Positions 37,501 through 45,690 of a DNA stretch of 64,000 bases are shown here, one piece after another; the first letter of the stretch is position 1; each line of letters starts with the position of its first letter. A program made the translations under genes and the position numbers. The notes under the pieces were generated by a model that worked only from the letters and a program-made list of their open reading frames with translations, did not search any database and was not told where the DNA came from. Origin of the DNA: Pseudomonas sp. B21-028 (GTDB taxonomy: Bacteria > Pseudomonadota > Gammaproteobacteria > Pseudomonadales > Pseudomonadaceae); contig NZ_CP087184.1 of the NCBI RefSeq assembly GCF_024749045.1, forward strand, positions 1,674,001 to 1,738,000, given 5' to 3'.

Positions 37501-40500
37501 CGGCGTGGCGGCTGGTTTTCCACAGTCCATCACGACGGCACTGGGCAACACCCTGACCATCACCGGCTTCGACACCGCCACAGGGGTGGTCAGCTACAGC
37601 TACACCTTGCTGGACAACGAAGCCCATCCAAACGCCAACGGCGCCAACAGCCTCAGCGAGCAATTCAATGTCGTGGTCACCGATGACAACGGCACCACGG
37701 CAACCGGCAATCTCGATGTGAACATCGTCGATGACCTGCCCACCGCCCACGCCGATTCCGCCACGGTGAATGAAGGCGGGACGGTCAGCGGCAACGTCCT
37801 CGACAACGACGTGGGCGGTGCCGATGGGCCCGCTGCCAGCGGCGCGGTGATCGGCGTACGCGCCGGCAGCGACACCTCGACTCCGGCGATCGGCGGCCTC
37901 AACACCCAGATCAACGGCACCTACGGCTACCTGACCCTGGATGCCAATGGCAACGCGGTCTACCACAGCAATCCGGACACCGTCAGCGCACCCGGCGCCA
38001 CGGACGTATTCACCTACACCGTACGCGATGCCGACGGCGATGAAAGCACCACCACCGTCACTATCGACGTGCACGACGTCTGCCTTGTCGCCACGCCGGA
38101 TCAGGACATCAGCGTCCACGAAGAAGCCCTCGACCTGAATCAGGATGGCCAGGATCTGGCCCCCGGCACGGTCACCGGCAGTGACCCGAGCGCCACCAGC
38201 GAAACCGCCACCGGCAGTCTCGTGGGGGCGGTGACCGGTGCCGTTGGTGCCGTGACCTTTACCCTGGTAAGCGATGCCACCGGCGCCCATGGGCAGTTGC
38301 TGCTCAACCCGGACGGTTCCTATACCTACACGCTGACCTCGCCCGCCACGACAACGCCCCATGCCAATGACGGCCCGAACGTAACGAGTGAGAGTTTCAC
38401 CTATCAGGCCACGGACTCCCTGGGCAACACCGTCACCAGCACCATCGTCATCAACATCGTCGACGATGTGCCCAAGGCTTATTGCGACACCGCCGCGGTG
38501 GTGGAGGGCGGGACGGTCAGCGGCAACGTGCTGGACAACGACGTGCTCGGCGCCGATGGCGGTACCGTCATCGGTGTACGGGGTGGCAGCGATACTTCAA
38601 CCCCGGCGGTTGGCGGCCTCAACACCCAGATCAATGGTACCTACGGCTACCTGACCCTGGATGCCAATGGCAACGCGGTCTACCACAGCAACCCGGACAG
38701 TGTCAGCGCATCCGGCGCCACGGACGTGTTCACCTACACCGTGCGTGATGGCGATGGGGATGAGAGCACCACTACCATCACTATCGATGTACACAACAGC
38801 TGCCTTGTCGCCGAAACCGACCATGACATTACCGTCTACGAAAAAGCCCTCGACCTGAACCAGGACGGCCAGGACCTGGCCCCTGGCGCGGTCACCGGCA
38901 GCGACCCGAGCGGTACCGGCGAAACGGCCAGCGGCAGCCTGGTCGGGTCGGTCTCGGGTGCCACTGGCGCGGTGACTTTCACTCTGGTGGGCAACGCCAC
39001 GGGGGCTTATGGTCAGCTGCTGCTCCATCCTGACGGCTCCTACACTTACACCCTGACCTCACCCGCCACGACGACCCCTCACGCCAATGACGGCCCGAAC
39101 GTCCTGAGCGAAAGCTTCACCTACCAGGCCACGGACGCTCTGGGCAACAACGTTAGCGGCAGCCTGGTGGTGAGCATCGTCGACGATGTGCCCAGCGCCG
39201 TTGCGTCTGAACGTTCAGTGACGGCGGTGGAGATCGATTCGAACCTGCTGATCGTGCTCGATGTGTCTGGCAGCATGGCCGATGCCTCCGGCGTACCGGG
39301 GCTTTCGCGGCTGGATCTGGCGAAGCAGGCTATCAGCGACTTGTTCGACAAGTACGACGACTTGGGAGACGTCAAAGTCCAGCTCGTGACCTTCAGCAGC
39401 AGTGCCACCGACCAGACTTCGGTGTGGGTCGATGTGGCAACGGCCAAGACGCTCCTCGCCAGCCTGACGGCTGACGGCGGGACCAACTACGATGCGGCAG
39501 TGGCGGCGGCCAAGACTGCGTTCGTCACCTCTGGGCAACTGACCGGGGCGCAGAACATCGGCTATTTCTTTTCCGACGGCAAACCGACGTCGGGCCAGGA
39601 AACCGGTGCGGCCGATGAAGCGGCCTGGAAAGCCTTCCTCGACGCCAACGACATCAAGAACTACGCCATCGGTCTGGGCAGCGGCGTCAGCAATGCCAAC
39701 CTCGACCCGCTGGCCTACGACGGCAGCACCCATACCAACACCAACGCCGTGGTGGTAACCGATCTCAGCCAGCTCAATTCGGTACTGTCCGGCACCGTGC
39801 AAGGCGTGCCGGTCACCGGCAGCCTGTTGGGCGAGGGCGGTACGTTCGGCGCCGACGGCGGCTATGTCAAAAGCCTGGTGGTCGACGGCACCACGTACAG
39901 CTATGACCCAGCCGCCAACGGTGGCCAGGGTGCACTGACAGCCAGTGGCGGGGCCAACCACGGCACGTTCGACAGCGTGAACAACAGCGTGAGCATCGCC
40001 ACTGCCCACAACGGTACGCTGGTGATCAACCTCGACAGCGGCGAGTACAGCTACACCTCCCAGACCACCACCAGCACGGTGATCAGCGAAAATATCGGCT
40101 ACACCGTCAGCGACAACGATGGCGACCTGGCAAGCTCCAGCCTGGTGATCAACGTCGTGCCCGATAGTCCACCCGTGGCGATGGACGACAACGTCATCAC
40201 CAACGTGCTGTCGGGCAATATCGTGGTACCGGGGGAACTGCTGCTGGGCAACGACAGCGACGCCAATGGCGATCCGCTGAGCGCTTCACCCACCAGCTTC
40301 AACACAGGCTGGGTCGGCAAGGGCGGGGACTTCACCGGCAGCACTGGCACGGCCAGTTTCACCGGCAACAACGTGCAGTCGATCAATCTCGACCGCAGCA
40401 CCTTCGTCGCCAATGCCGCCGCCATGACCGCCGTACTGGTAGTCAGCGGGGCGCTGGGGATGGTGTCCAACAACAATACCAACGATGAGGACCGCCTCAA

Positions 40501-41653
40501 CATCAGCCTCAAGCAGGGCGAAACCCTGACCCTGGACCACAATCTCGCGGCTGGTCGCATTGCCATGGAATATTCCCTCAATGGCGGACCGTTCATCGCG
40601 ATCAACGACGGGGCCTCGTTCACCGCGGCGGCGGACGGCAATTACCAGATCCACGTGACCAACATCCCCAACCCCGGTGGCGGCAACGCCAACGCCGCGG
40701 AAAACTACCAACTGACCCTGACCGTCAACTACGCCGGCGCCCAGGACAGCACGCCGGATTACCATGGCAGTTACACCGCCAGCGATAGTCATGGCGGCAG
40801 CGACAGTGCGGCGGTGAGCATCAGTTACCAGGCGGGCCATACCCTGACCGGCACCACGGGAGACGACGTGTTGTTGGCCGGCAATGGCGACAACCTCCTC
40901 AGCGGCGGGGACGGCAACGACATCCTCAGTGCCGGTTCGGGCAACAACACCTTGCACGGCGGAGCAGGAAATGACTTGCTCTACAGCGGCGCGGGCAATG
41001 ACCTGCTCGATGGCGGCACCGGCACCGACACCGCCAGCTACGCCCATGCCACCGCCGGTGTCACGGTCAACCTGGGCCTGCTCGCCGCGCAAAACACGCT
41101 AGGCGCCGGTACCGACACCCTGGGCGGTGTCGAAAACCTCGTCGGCTCAAACTTCAACGACACCCTCACCGGCGATGGAGCCAGCAACCGCATCGACGGC
41201 GGGTTGGGTCATGACGTGCTCAATGGCGGTGGCGGCGATGACATCCTGATCGGCGGCCTGGGCAATAACACCCTCACCGGCGGCAGCGGCGCCGACACGT
41301 TCCAGTGGCAGGTGGGCAACAGCGGTCATGACGTGGTCACCGACTTCACCCCCGGCCTCGACAAACTCGACCTGTCGCAACTGCTGCTGGGAGAAAACGG
41401 CACCAGTGCATCGCTGGACGACTACCTGCACTTCACCGTCACCGGCAGCGGCGCATCGGTCATCACCAGCGTCGACGTCAGCGCCACGGCCGGCGCCACG
41501 CCGAACCAGACCATCGACCTGGCCGGCGTCGACCTCGCCAGTCACTACGGCGTGACACCGGGAGCAGGAGGGATGATTGCGGGCGGGGCGGACACGGCGA
41601 CCATCATCAATGGGATGTTGAATGATCATTCGTTGAAGGTGGATACGGTGTGA
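34532..41653 (+). CDS. Giant type I-secreted biofilm adhesin with retention module (LapA/MapA-like)
   Basis: The 2373-residue protein starts at ATG 34532 (AALIGTVSKIVGQVF), 6 nt after GGAGGG. Domains are: retention module (1-110), LapG-type site TAAG at 115-118 followed by a glycine-rich linker, a diverged repeat (about 190-438), near-identical 246-residue repeats (439-1069), two cadherin/VCBS-like repeats (1070-1550), a vWA domain with MIDAS DVSGS at 1577-1581, RTX calcium repeats (about 2107-2230) and a C-terminal secretion region. LapG-like proteases cut this family at TAAG to release cells from surfaces. A second TAAG is at residues 19-22. Partner export genes are divergent; lapD/lapG are elsewhere. 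Confidence 0.93.
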   Translation: MAALIGTVSKIVGQVFAETAAGQRRPLVEGDRLYAGEHLITGAEGAVAVHLANGQDLTLGRESNLTLTAQLLAHQAPHVDAPEAATPTAGQLTDVQKLQQAIAAGADPTQTGEATAAGPGAGNAPGALGGGHSFVLLEEVGGVVAPQIGFPTAGFNGVPEFPLIRLAGDENGNGNNEAVPPVTPEPPDNPVTLDGLSVEGGELTANEANLPDGSASNPGALVQSGTFTINAPDGLNSLSIGGISVIAGGVPAGFPQAITTALGNTLTITGYNPSTGVVSYTYTLLDNESHPAGDGANTLTEQFPVVAVDTDGDSATGTLDVNITDDVPQAIDDSNASTASETLVTLTGNVLPNDHQGADRIPTGPDSGPIIGGTFTGTYGTLVLNPNGTYTYTLDTSDPQFVALHGGGSGTETFTYTLTDADGDSSTVNLVLQVHNNDDPVIITGLDTEGGELTVQEKNLSDGTSPDGPALTQSGTFTVTALDGVQTLSVGGITVVSGGVAAGFPQSITTALGNTLTITGFDTATGVVSYSYTLLDNEVHPNANGANSLSEQFNVVVTDDNGTTATGNLDVNIVDDLPHAVDDSNVGTASETNLTLTGSVLTNDTEGADHVVSGPITPGTFTGTYGTLVLNADGSYTYTLNPVDTDFKGLHGGGNGTETFTYTLTDADGDSSTANLVLQVHNNDDPVIISGLDTEGGELTVQEKNLSDGTSPDGPALTQSGTFTVTALDGVQTLSVGGITVVSGGVAAGFPQSITTALGNTLTITGFNAATGVVSYSYTLLDNEAHPNANGANSLGEQFNVVVTDDNGTTATGNLDVNIVDDLPHAVDDSNVGTASETNLTLTGSVLTNDTEGADHVVSGPITPGTFTGTYGTLVLNADGSYTYTLNPVDTDFKGLHGGGNGTETFTYTLTDADGDSSTANLVLQVHNNDDPVIITGLDTEGGELTVQEKNLSDGTSPDGPALTQSGTFTVTALDGVQTLSVGGITVVSGGVAAGFPQSITTALGNTLTITGFDTATGVVSYSYTLLDNEAHPNANGANSLSEQFNVVVTDDNGTTATGNLDVNIVDDLPTAHADSATVNEGGTVSGNVLDNDVGGADGPAASGAVIGVRAGSDTSTPAIGGLNTQINGTYGYLTLDANGNAVYHSNPDTVSAPGATDVFTYTVRDADGDESTTTVTIDVHDVCLVATPDQDISVHEEALDLNQDGQDLAPGTVTGSDPSATSETATGSLVGAVTGAVGAVTFTLVSDATGAHGQLLLNPDGSYTYTLTSPATTTPHANDGPNVTSESFTYQATDSLGNTVTSTIVINIVDDVPKAYCDTAAVVEGGTVSGNVLDNDVLGADGGTVIGVRGGSDTSTPAVGGLNTQINGTYGYLTLDANGNAVYHSNPDSVSASGATDVFTYTVRDGDGDESTTTITIDVHNSCLVAETDHDITVYEKALDLNQDGQDLAPGAVTGSDPSGTGETASGSLVGSVSGATGAVTFTLVGNATGAYGQLLLHPDGSYTYTLTSPATTTPHANDGPNVLSESFTYQATDALGNNVSGSLVVSIVDDVPSAVASERSVTAVEIDSNLLIVLDVSGSMADASGVPGLSRLDLAKQAISDLFDKYDDLGDVKVQLVTFSSSATDQTSVWVDVATAKTLLASLTADGGTNYDAAVAAAKTAFVTSGQLTGAQNIGYFFSDGKPTSGQETGAADEAAWKAFLDANDIKNYAIGLGSGVSNANLDPLAYDGSTHTNTNAVVVTDLSQLNSVLSGTVQGVPVTGSLLGEGGTFGADGGYVKSLVVDGTTYSYDPAANGGQGALTASGGANHGTFDSVNNSVSIATAHNGTLVINLDSGEYSYTSQTTTSTVISENIGYTVSDNDGDLASSSLVINVVPDSPPVAMDDNVITNVLSGNIVVPGELLLGNDSDANGDPLSASPTSFNTGWVGKGGDFTGSTGTASFTGNNVQSINLDRSTFVANAAAMTAVLVVSGALGMVSNNNTNDEDRLNISLKQGETLTLDHNLAAGRIAMEYSLNGGPFIAINDGASFTAAADGNYQIHVTNIPNPGGGNANAAENYQLTLTVNYAGAQDSTPDYHGSYTASDSHGGSDSAAVSISYQAGHTLTGTTGDDVLLAGNGDNLLSGGDGNDILSAGSGNNTLHGGAGNDLLYSGAGNDLLDGGTGTDTASYAHATAGVTVNLGLLAAQNTLGAGTDTLGGVENLVGSNFNDTLTGDGASNRIDGGLGHDVLNGGGGDDILIGGLGNNTLTGGSGADTFQWQVGNSGHDVVTDFTPGLDKLDLSQLLLGENGTSASLDDYLHFTVTGSGASVITSVDVSATAGATPNQTIDLAGVDLASHYGVTPGAGGMIAGGADTATIINGMLNDHSLKVDTV
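35848..37739 (+). repeat. Tandem 738-bp repeats within the adhesin gene
   Basis: The string GGCGAGCTGACGGTGCAGGA occurs at spacing of exactly 738 nt (from 35883, 36621 and 37359). Two full units (35848-36585, 36586-37323) and a 416-nt third unit are almost identical at DNA level, with only scattered third-base changes. A diverged unit precedes them. Identity this high suggests recent duplication or gene conversion. Confidence 0.95.
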
Positions 41654-41691
41654 GCTGAGTTGAAACGGCAAACCCCGCCGTTTCCGGGTTT

Positions 41692-41803
41692 TGATCGTTC
41701 CCACGCTCCGCGTGGTAATGCAGCCTGGGACGCTCTGCGTCTCCAAGAGCCGAACGCAGAGCGTCCGTTGAGGCATTCCCACGCAGAGCGTGGGAACGAT
41801 CAA
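41692..41803. repeat. Palindromic repeat of a third family (TGATCGTTCCCACGC)
   Basis: TGATCGTTCCCACGCTCCGC with GTGG is mirrored by CCACGCAGAGCGTGGGAACG ending ATCA; inner arms GGGACGCTCTGCGT and ACGCAGAGCGTCC also pair. The whole 112 nt can fold into one long stem. It follows the adhesin stop by 38 nt and may terminate its transcript. Confidence 0.9.
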
Positions 41804-41814
41804 GGGCGGAGTGG

Positions 41815-42150
41815 CTAGCGATGTTCGACGTTGTCCAGTGCCCGGTTCGCGAGCAATGCGCCCAGTTCAATCAATTGCTGGATACCCAACGCCACATGCC
41901 GCCGGGAACCGTTCAGCTCGAAGGCCAGATCACTGACCATGGCATTGGCCGAGGCCAGGGTTTCGCTGAGGTTGGCGAGCAGGATTTCAGTGTCGATGCC
42001 ATTGACGACGGCAAAGAGCTGATCGAAGGGCGGATCGATCTCGGACCCGCTCGGTTTGGGTTTCAGGTAAAAGTCGAGGGCGCGATCGGCGGCTTTGTCA
42101 TATGAGGATGTGGGGTCGGCGTCTGGCGGATTGGGAGTTACTTTGAACAT
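41815..42150 (-). CDS. DUF6124 family protein
   Basis: The 111-residue product begins MFKVTPNPPD; GGAG lies 8 nt upstream of this ATG. It is acidic and helical, with ALDFYLKPK, LFAVVNGIDTEILLANLSET and a C-terminal QQLIELGALLANRALDNVE. No catalytic motif or signal is seen. DUF6124 proteins are common in several copies in fluorescent pseudomonads and have no known function. A long conserved-looking leader precedes it. Confidence 0.82.
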   Translation of the reverse strand: MFKVTPNPPDADPTSSYDKAADRALDFYLKPKPSGSEIDPPFDQLFAVVNGIDTEILLANLSETLASANAMVSDLAFELNGSRRHVALGIQQLIELGALLANRALDNVEHR

Positions 42151-42163
42151 AAGATGAAGCTCC

Positions 42164-42442
42164 ATGTGTAATGAAAGGAGCCATCACCCTCGCTACCAAA
42201 CGAAGGGTGGCGGCCATACGAAGGTTGGTAGACCGGACCACATGGAAAGCCGGCGCGCCCGAGGGCGCCCTGCGCATGGCCACCATAAGACGAATGCCAA
42301 AAAGACACCGTTGAAGGTGACGCTGTGCGTCATGTGGAGGACGGGCTACCAAACCCGATCGCTGATTCGTCAGCGACCGGCAAACGATAGATCTCGCCCC
42401 CCTGGTGCACAAGCCGGCGGATTCTGGCGTAGTTGTAGGCAA
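42164..42442 (-). promoter_or_regulatory. Long, probably structured leader upstream of the DUF6124 gene
   Basis: No gene is assigned between 42151 and 42501. On the minus strand, just before the DUF6124 ribosome site, GCCGCCACCCTTCG and CGAGGGTGATGGC (about 42182-42217) can form a stem with one mismatch and one G-U pair. GGTAG...CTACC segments, a CGCTGACGAATCAGCG hairpin and a GGGCGCC/GGCGCGCC stem lie further upstream. A 114-codon frame also crosses the region but overlaps the DUF6124 start, so I treat it as a regulatory leader candidate. Confidence 0.45.
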
Positions 42443-42501
42443 TGGCGCAAGGCGGTGTAGCTGAGTGCAGTAGTGTCCTACGGCTCAATAAACACAATAG
42501 A

Positions 42502-43152
42502 TCAATGCTTTATCGATAGCGTGTGCCTGATCGCCGTAGAGAAGGGCAGGCTTGCGATTTTTTGAACTTCCTCTTCAAGGAAATCCTGAATATCGTTCTC
42601 CGAATATTCTTCAGGCATATCCATCATATCCATGAGTGCTTGTGCGGTGTTTAGGTAAGGACGAACCGCCTCTCGCCTCATCTCACGCAACGCTCCGTTC
42701 TGAGCATCCAGGTTGAAGATTCGCAATGTTTCGACTGCCCTGTGTCTCGACCGATCATCCAGATTTGCTCGCGGGACAATGGTGCCGTCGCTGACGAAAA
42801 TGAAATAGTCGTCGGGATTGTCCACGTCAGGTTTAACCAGAATGGCATGTTCATAGGCGGCGCAGCGGTCCTTGAACTTACCGCAGGCATCTTCACGGCA
42901 GCATGAGCCAAAGAGGTTTATCCATTCGAAGGTGCCCTTAGGGTATCTATCTCGTTGTCGAAAATGCTCAATATGACGAGATGTCCTGATATCGGCTTCA
43001 CAGTAAGCGCATCGGGTATCCTGCATGGCTTGGAGGCACTCCCAGACCTGCTCGCGCTCCAGTGCGGTCGGGGACTGTGGCGACCATTTATGCACTCCGT
43101 GTTTGTAGCGGGTGAGGCAACGCGGTCCTTCACCTCTAACAAGCTTGCGCAT
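42502..43152 (-). CDS. ptuB: HNH nuclease of a Septu-type defence pair (PtuB-like)
   Basis: The 216-residue protein has an HNH/treble-clef core: Cys48-x2-Cys51, His60-x2-His63 (SRHIEHFRQRDRYP), Asn79 in FEWINLFGSCC and further cysteines in CCREDACGKFKD. This layout matches the TIGR02646/PtuB family, which acts with an ABC-type ATPase against phages. The gene starts 18 nt after ptuA and is less GC-rich than neighbouring genes. The C-terminal half (MDMPEEYSENDIQDFLEEEV) is acidic. I expect DNA or RNA cleavage activity when released or activated by PtuA. Confidence 0.82.
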   Translation of the reverse strand: MRKLVRGEGPRCLTRYKHGVHKWSPQSPTALEREQVWECLQAMQDTRCAYCEADIRTSRHIEHFRQRDRYPKGTFEWINLFGSCCREDACGKFKDRCAAYEHAILVKPDVDNPDDYFIFVSDGTIVPRANLDDRSRHRAVETLRIFNLDAQNGALREMRREAVRPYLNTAQALMDMMDMPEEYSENDIQDFLEEEVQKIASLPFSTAIRHTLSIKH

Positions 43153-43170
43153 GGCCCCGATTTCCTTGTC

Positions 43171-44574
43171 TCACGGTTTTGTCAGTTTCTTGCGTTTGAA
43201 GGTTTCCAGCCGGATCAGCCGATGGCAGTCGAGCATGTTCGGGTGCTTGACGCCAAAGTGTTTGTCCAAGTACTGACGCAGTGCCAGACCCTCTGTCGTT
43301 TCATGCAGGTTCTGCTGGATCAACGCCATGTATTTGCTCAGTTTTTGAGCTGGCTCGTTATCAGGCGTCGGATCGATGTCCATGACGTAGGCCAGCACCT
43401 GAGAGCTGGCAACTCCCTGAGTCTGTTGCTCCACATCATTGACGGTGATCTGTCGTCCGCCCTCATCGGTTACCGTTTGAAGGACCCGGATGCAATGAGC
43501 ATGCACCGAGCTGATCACCTGTGGGCTGTGCGTCGTCATGACGAATTGAATGTGTGGGAAAGCATCGAGCAGGTCAGGTACGACGGTTTGTTGCCATGCT
43601 GGGTGCAAATGCATGTCGACTTCATCGATCAAGACGACGCCAGAGCTCTTACGAGGCGCCGAAATGCCCAAGTGAGGGTTGAGTTTCACGCAGCGATAGG
43701 CAATGTCGGCAGCCAGGGCGACGATGTTGCGAATACCATCGCTGAGTTGGCTGACTTTCAATACTCCATGGACAGGATGTTCCAGCACCAGGTCGGAGAA
43801 TTCACTGCTATACGCCAGGTCTCGCCATCCTGTACGGGTCGCGAGGACGGCATTTACCGCGTTCTGTACCGCCAACACCGGATGGGCAAATTCGTCCTTA
43901 ACATCGACGCTGAGTTTTCCACGTTCCAAGTTACGGATCTGCTCTTCCCGATAGCTGCGAAAGATTCGCGTATACCATTTGGCGAAGTGCTTATAGCTTG
44001 AAGCAGGGTCAAGGCAGTCGCGATAGGCGTAGGTTCTGGAGAGCTCCGCGTTTTCCGCTTTTTCCTGCGTCGCGGTCAGTTTCTTCTGGCTCCAGAGCCG
44101 TCCAGTGCCGTAGTAGGCAAGAACCGGAAGGTCGAAGGGGTCGTGCTTGCCGGACGCCGCTCGTTTGAATATTTGTACTTCAAGAGCTTCGGCAGCCATT
44201 TCCAGCATGTTGGTGCTGGCATCCCCTCGGGTTTGGGTACCTTTACGGATGCTTTCCCGACGGCGCGACCATGTCCAGGTTTTTTCTTGAAAGTGGGCGT
44301 GTGCAGTCAATCGAGCGGGAAGAGATGGCTCCATTTGATGGGCCGCGAGAGGGCGCAGGAAAACATCTTCCGGGTGAATACCAGTTACATCGTTGGTGGT
44401 ACTGCCAAGATCAAAACCGCGGACATAGGGCCACAACGCGACTTTAATCGCGTCCAGCAAGCTCGTTTTGCCTTGACCGTTGCGCGCAACCAACAAAGTC
44501 AGCTGGGAATCCAGCTCAAGTGTCAGGGTAGGGAAGCAGCGATAGTTTTCTAGCTCCAGCCTGATCAGTTTCAC
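43171..44574 (-). CDS. ptuA: ABC/SMC-type ATPase of a Septu-type defence pair (PtuA-like)
   Basis: The 467-residue AAA_15/21-type ATPase begins at GTG 44574 (KLIRLELENYRCFPTLTLEL) after GGAGG. It has Walker A ARNGQGKTS (30-38), a long insertion, signature-like QLSDGIRN, Walker B GVVLIDEVDMHLHP and the switch motif TTHSPQVISS. There is no fused TOPRIM or nuclease domain; the nuclease is the next gene. The gene pair order and sizes fit type I Septu. Base composition is lower in GC than the flanks, as expected for transferred defence genes. No reverse transcriptase is nearby, so it is not a retron. Confidence 0.83.
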   Translation of the reverse strand: MKLIRLELENYRCFPTLTLELDSQLTLLVARNGQGKTSLLDAIKVALWPYVRGFDLGSTTNDVTGIHPEDVFLRPLAAHQMEPSLPARLTAHAHFQEKTWTWSRRRESIRKGTQTRGDASTNMLEMAAEALEVQIFKRAASGKHDPFDLPVLAYYGTGRLWSQKKLTATQEKAENAELSRTYAYRDCLDPASSYKHFAKWYTRIFRSYREEQIRNLERGKLSVDVKDEFAHPVLAVQNAVNAVLATRTGWRDLAYSSEFSDLVLEHPVHGVLKVSQLSDGIRNIVALAADIAYRCVKLNPHLGISAPRKSSGVVLIDEVDMHLHPAWQQTVVPDLLDAFPHIQFVMTTHSPQVISSVHAHCIRVLQTVTDEGGRQITVNDVEQQTQGVASSQVLAYVMDIDPTPDNEPAQKLSKYMALIQQNLHETTEGLALRQYLDKHFGVKHPNMLDCHRLIRLETFKRKKLTKP

Positions 44575-44696
44575 AGACTTTCCTCCATGTGGACCGATGC
44601 CAGGCTACGGCAGAAGTGATGTTCCGGGGACAGATGTGGCGCGAATTCTACTGTGAATGAAAACAGGTGAATACTACTCACAATTCCCATCGCGAA

Positions 44697-45092
44697 TCAC
44701 GGTTTGTGCAGGGTCTTCTGTCGCAGGATATAAACCGTCACTAACACCGCACTCGTCAACATGAACCCCCGTGCCCATGGCAAGGGCACCAGGTAGCACG
44801 ACAACAGAATGCTCGCCCACATCAACCCGATGGCGTAGACCTTGCCCTTGAGCGGGATGCCCTTGCCGCTGAGATAGTCCTTGATCCATGGCCCGAGTCG
44901 CGGGTGCTCCACCAGCCATTGGTAGAAGCGCGGTGAGCTGCGGGCGAAGCAGGCGGCGGCCAGCAGCAGGAAGGGGGTGGTAGGCAGTACTGGCAGGAAA
45001 ATCCCGATCACCCCCAATGCCACGCTCAGCCAGCCGATGGCCAGCAGTACGTAGCGCAACATCAGGGGGCGGTTGCCTATGGGGTTGTCCAT
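44697..45092 (-). CDS. YbaN-family (DUF454) inner-membrane protein
   Basis: The 131-residue protein has three to four membrane spans and the family core [20 protein letters not shown] followed by [19 protein letters not shown]. Its function is unknown. The start could be the Met at MLRYVLL ten codons later. The gene follows the YecA-like gene by 10 nt on the same strand and likely shares its message. Confidence 0.88.
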   Translation of the reverse strand: MDNPIGNRPLMLRYVLLAIGWLSVALGVIGIFLPVLPTTPFLLLAAACFARSSPRFYQWLVEHPRLGPWIKDYLSGKGIPLKGKVYAIGLMWASILLSCYLVPLPWARGFMLTSAVLVTVYILRQKTLHKP

Positions 45093-45102
45093 AGGCCGCG
45101 TC

Positions 45103-45690
45103 TTAGTGGTGACGAGGCTTGAGGATCGCCGGCTTCTCGTCCGGAGCGTTGCACAACAGGTACAGCGCGGTGAGGGCTTCCGGGATCTGTACGATCATGT
45201 CGTCCATCAGGTTGGCGTCGGCGGCGATGTCGGAGAATTCCGGTTGCTCGTCGAACAGGCCGGAACCGACCATGATCGGCAGCAGCATTTCGCTGACTTC
45301 CTCTTCGGCGGTTTCGAACCAGGCCGCTTCGCGCAGGAACACGCCTTCCATGAAACCGATGCACCAGCCGCGCAGTTCCGAGTCGTCCGGGTCATCGCCC
45401 AGGTCCAGTTCGCAGGGCAACTCGAACTCTTCGTCGGACGCCAGTTGACGGGCAATGTGCGCCTTGAGGCCGACCAGCGTGGCTTCGATTTCGATGCGCT
45501 GGGCTTCGTCGGTGTAGTGCGGCTCTTCGGCGAAGAGGGCGTCGATCCACTCGCGGTCCGGCACCTGCTCGGAGCAGATCGACAGGGCGGTCAGGTAGCC
45601 ATGAGCGGCCACGTAGTCCAGCGCTTCCTCGTGCAGCTCATCGGCGTCGAGAAAGACTTGCAGGCGGGTCAGTTGCTCAGCGAAGGACAT
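45103..45690 (-). CDS. YecA-like (UPF0149) family protein
   Basis: The 195-residue acidic protein has the UPF0149 pattern: [40 protein letters not shown] and [12 protein letters not shown]. Some family members end in a SEC-C zinc motif; this one does not. Its function is unknown. An AAGG site precedes the ATG. It is divergent from recQ. Confidence 0.87.
   Translation of the reverse strand: MSFAEQLTRLQVFLDADELHEEALDYVAAHGYLTALSICSEQVPDREWIDALFAEEPHYTDEAQRIEIEATLVGLKAHIARQLASDEEFELPCELDLGDDPDDSELRGWCIGFMEGVFLREAAWFETAEEEVSEMLLPIMVGSGLFDEQPEFSDIAADANLMDDMIVQIPEALTALYLLCNAPDEKPAILKPRHH

Noticed and set aside
35171..38362. A 1063-codon open frame on the minus strand inside the adhesin gene
   Set aside because: It mirrors the repetitive GC-rich adhesin codons, has no domain or ribosome site, and the adhesin frame has clear domains; it is a shadow.
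42098..42442. A 114-codon minus-strand frame upstream of the DUF6124 gene
   Set aside because: It overlaps the DUF6124 start in another phase and is rich in Arg/Ala without a good ribosome site. I treat the region as a leader, though a small protein gene is not fully excluded.
43171..44700. A retron with PtuAB effectors
   Set aside because: No reverse transcriptase frame and no msr/msd-like inverted repeats are found on either side of the gene pair.
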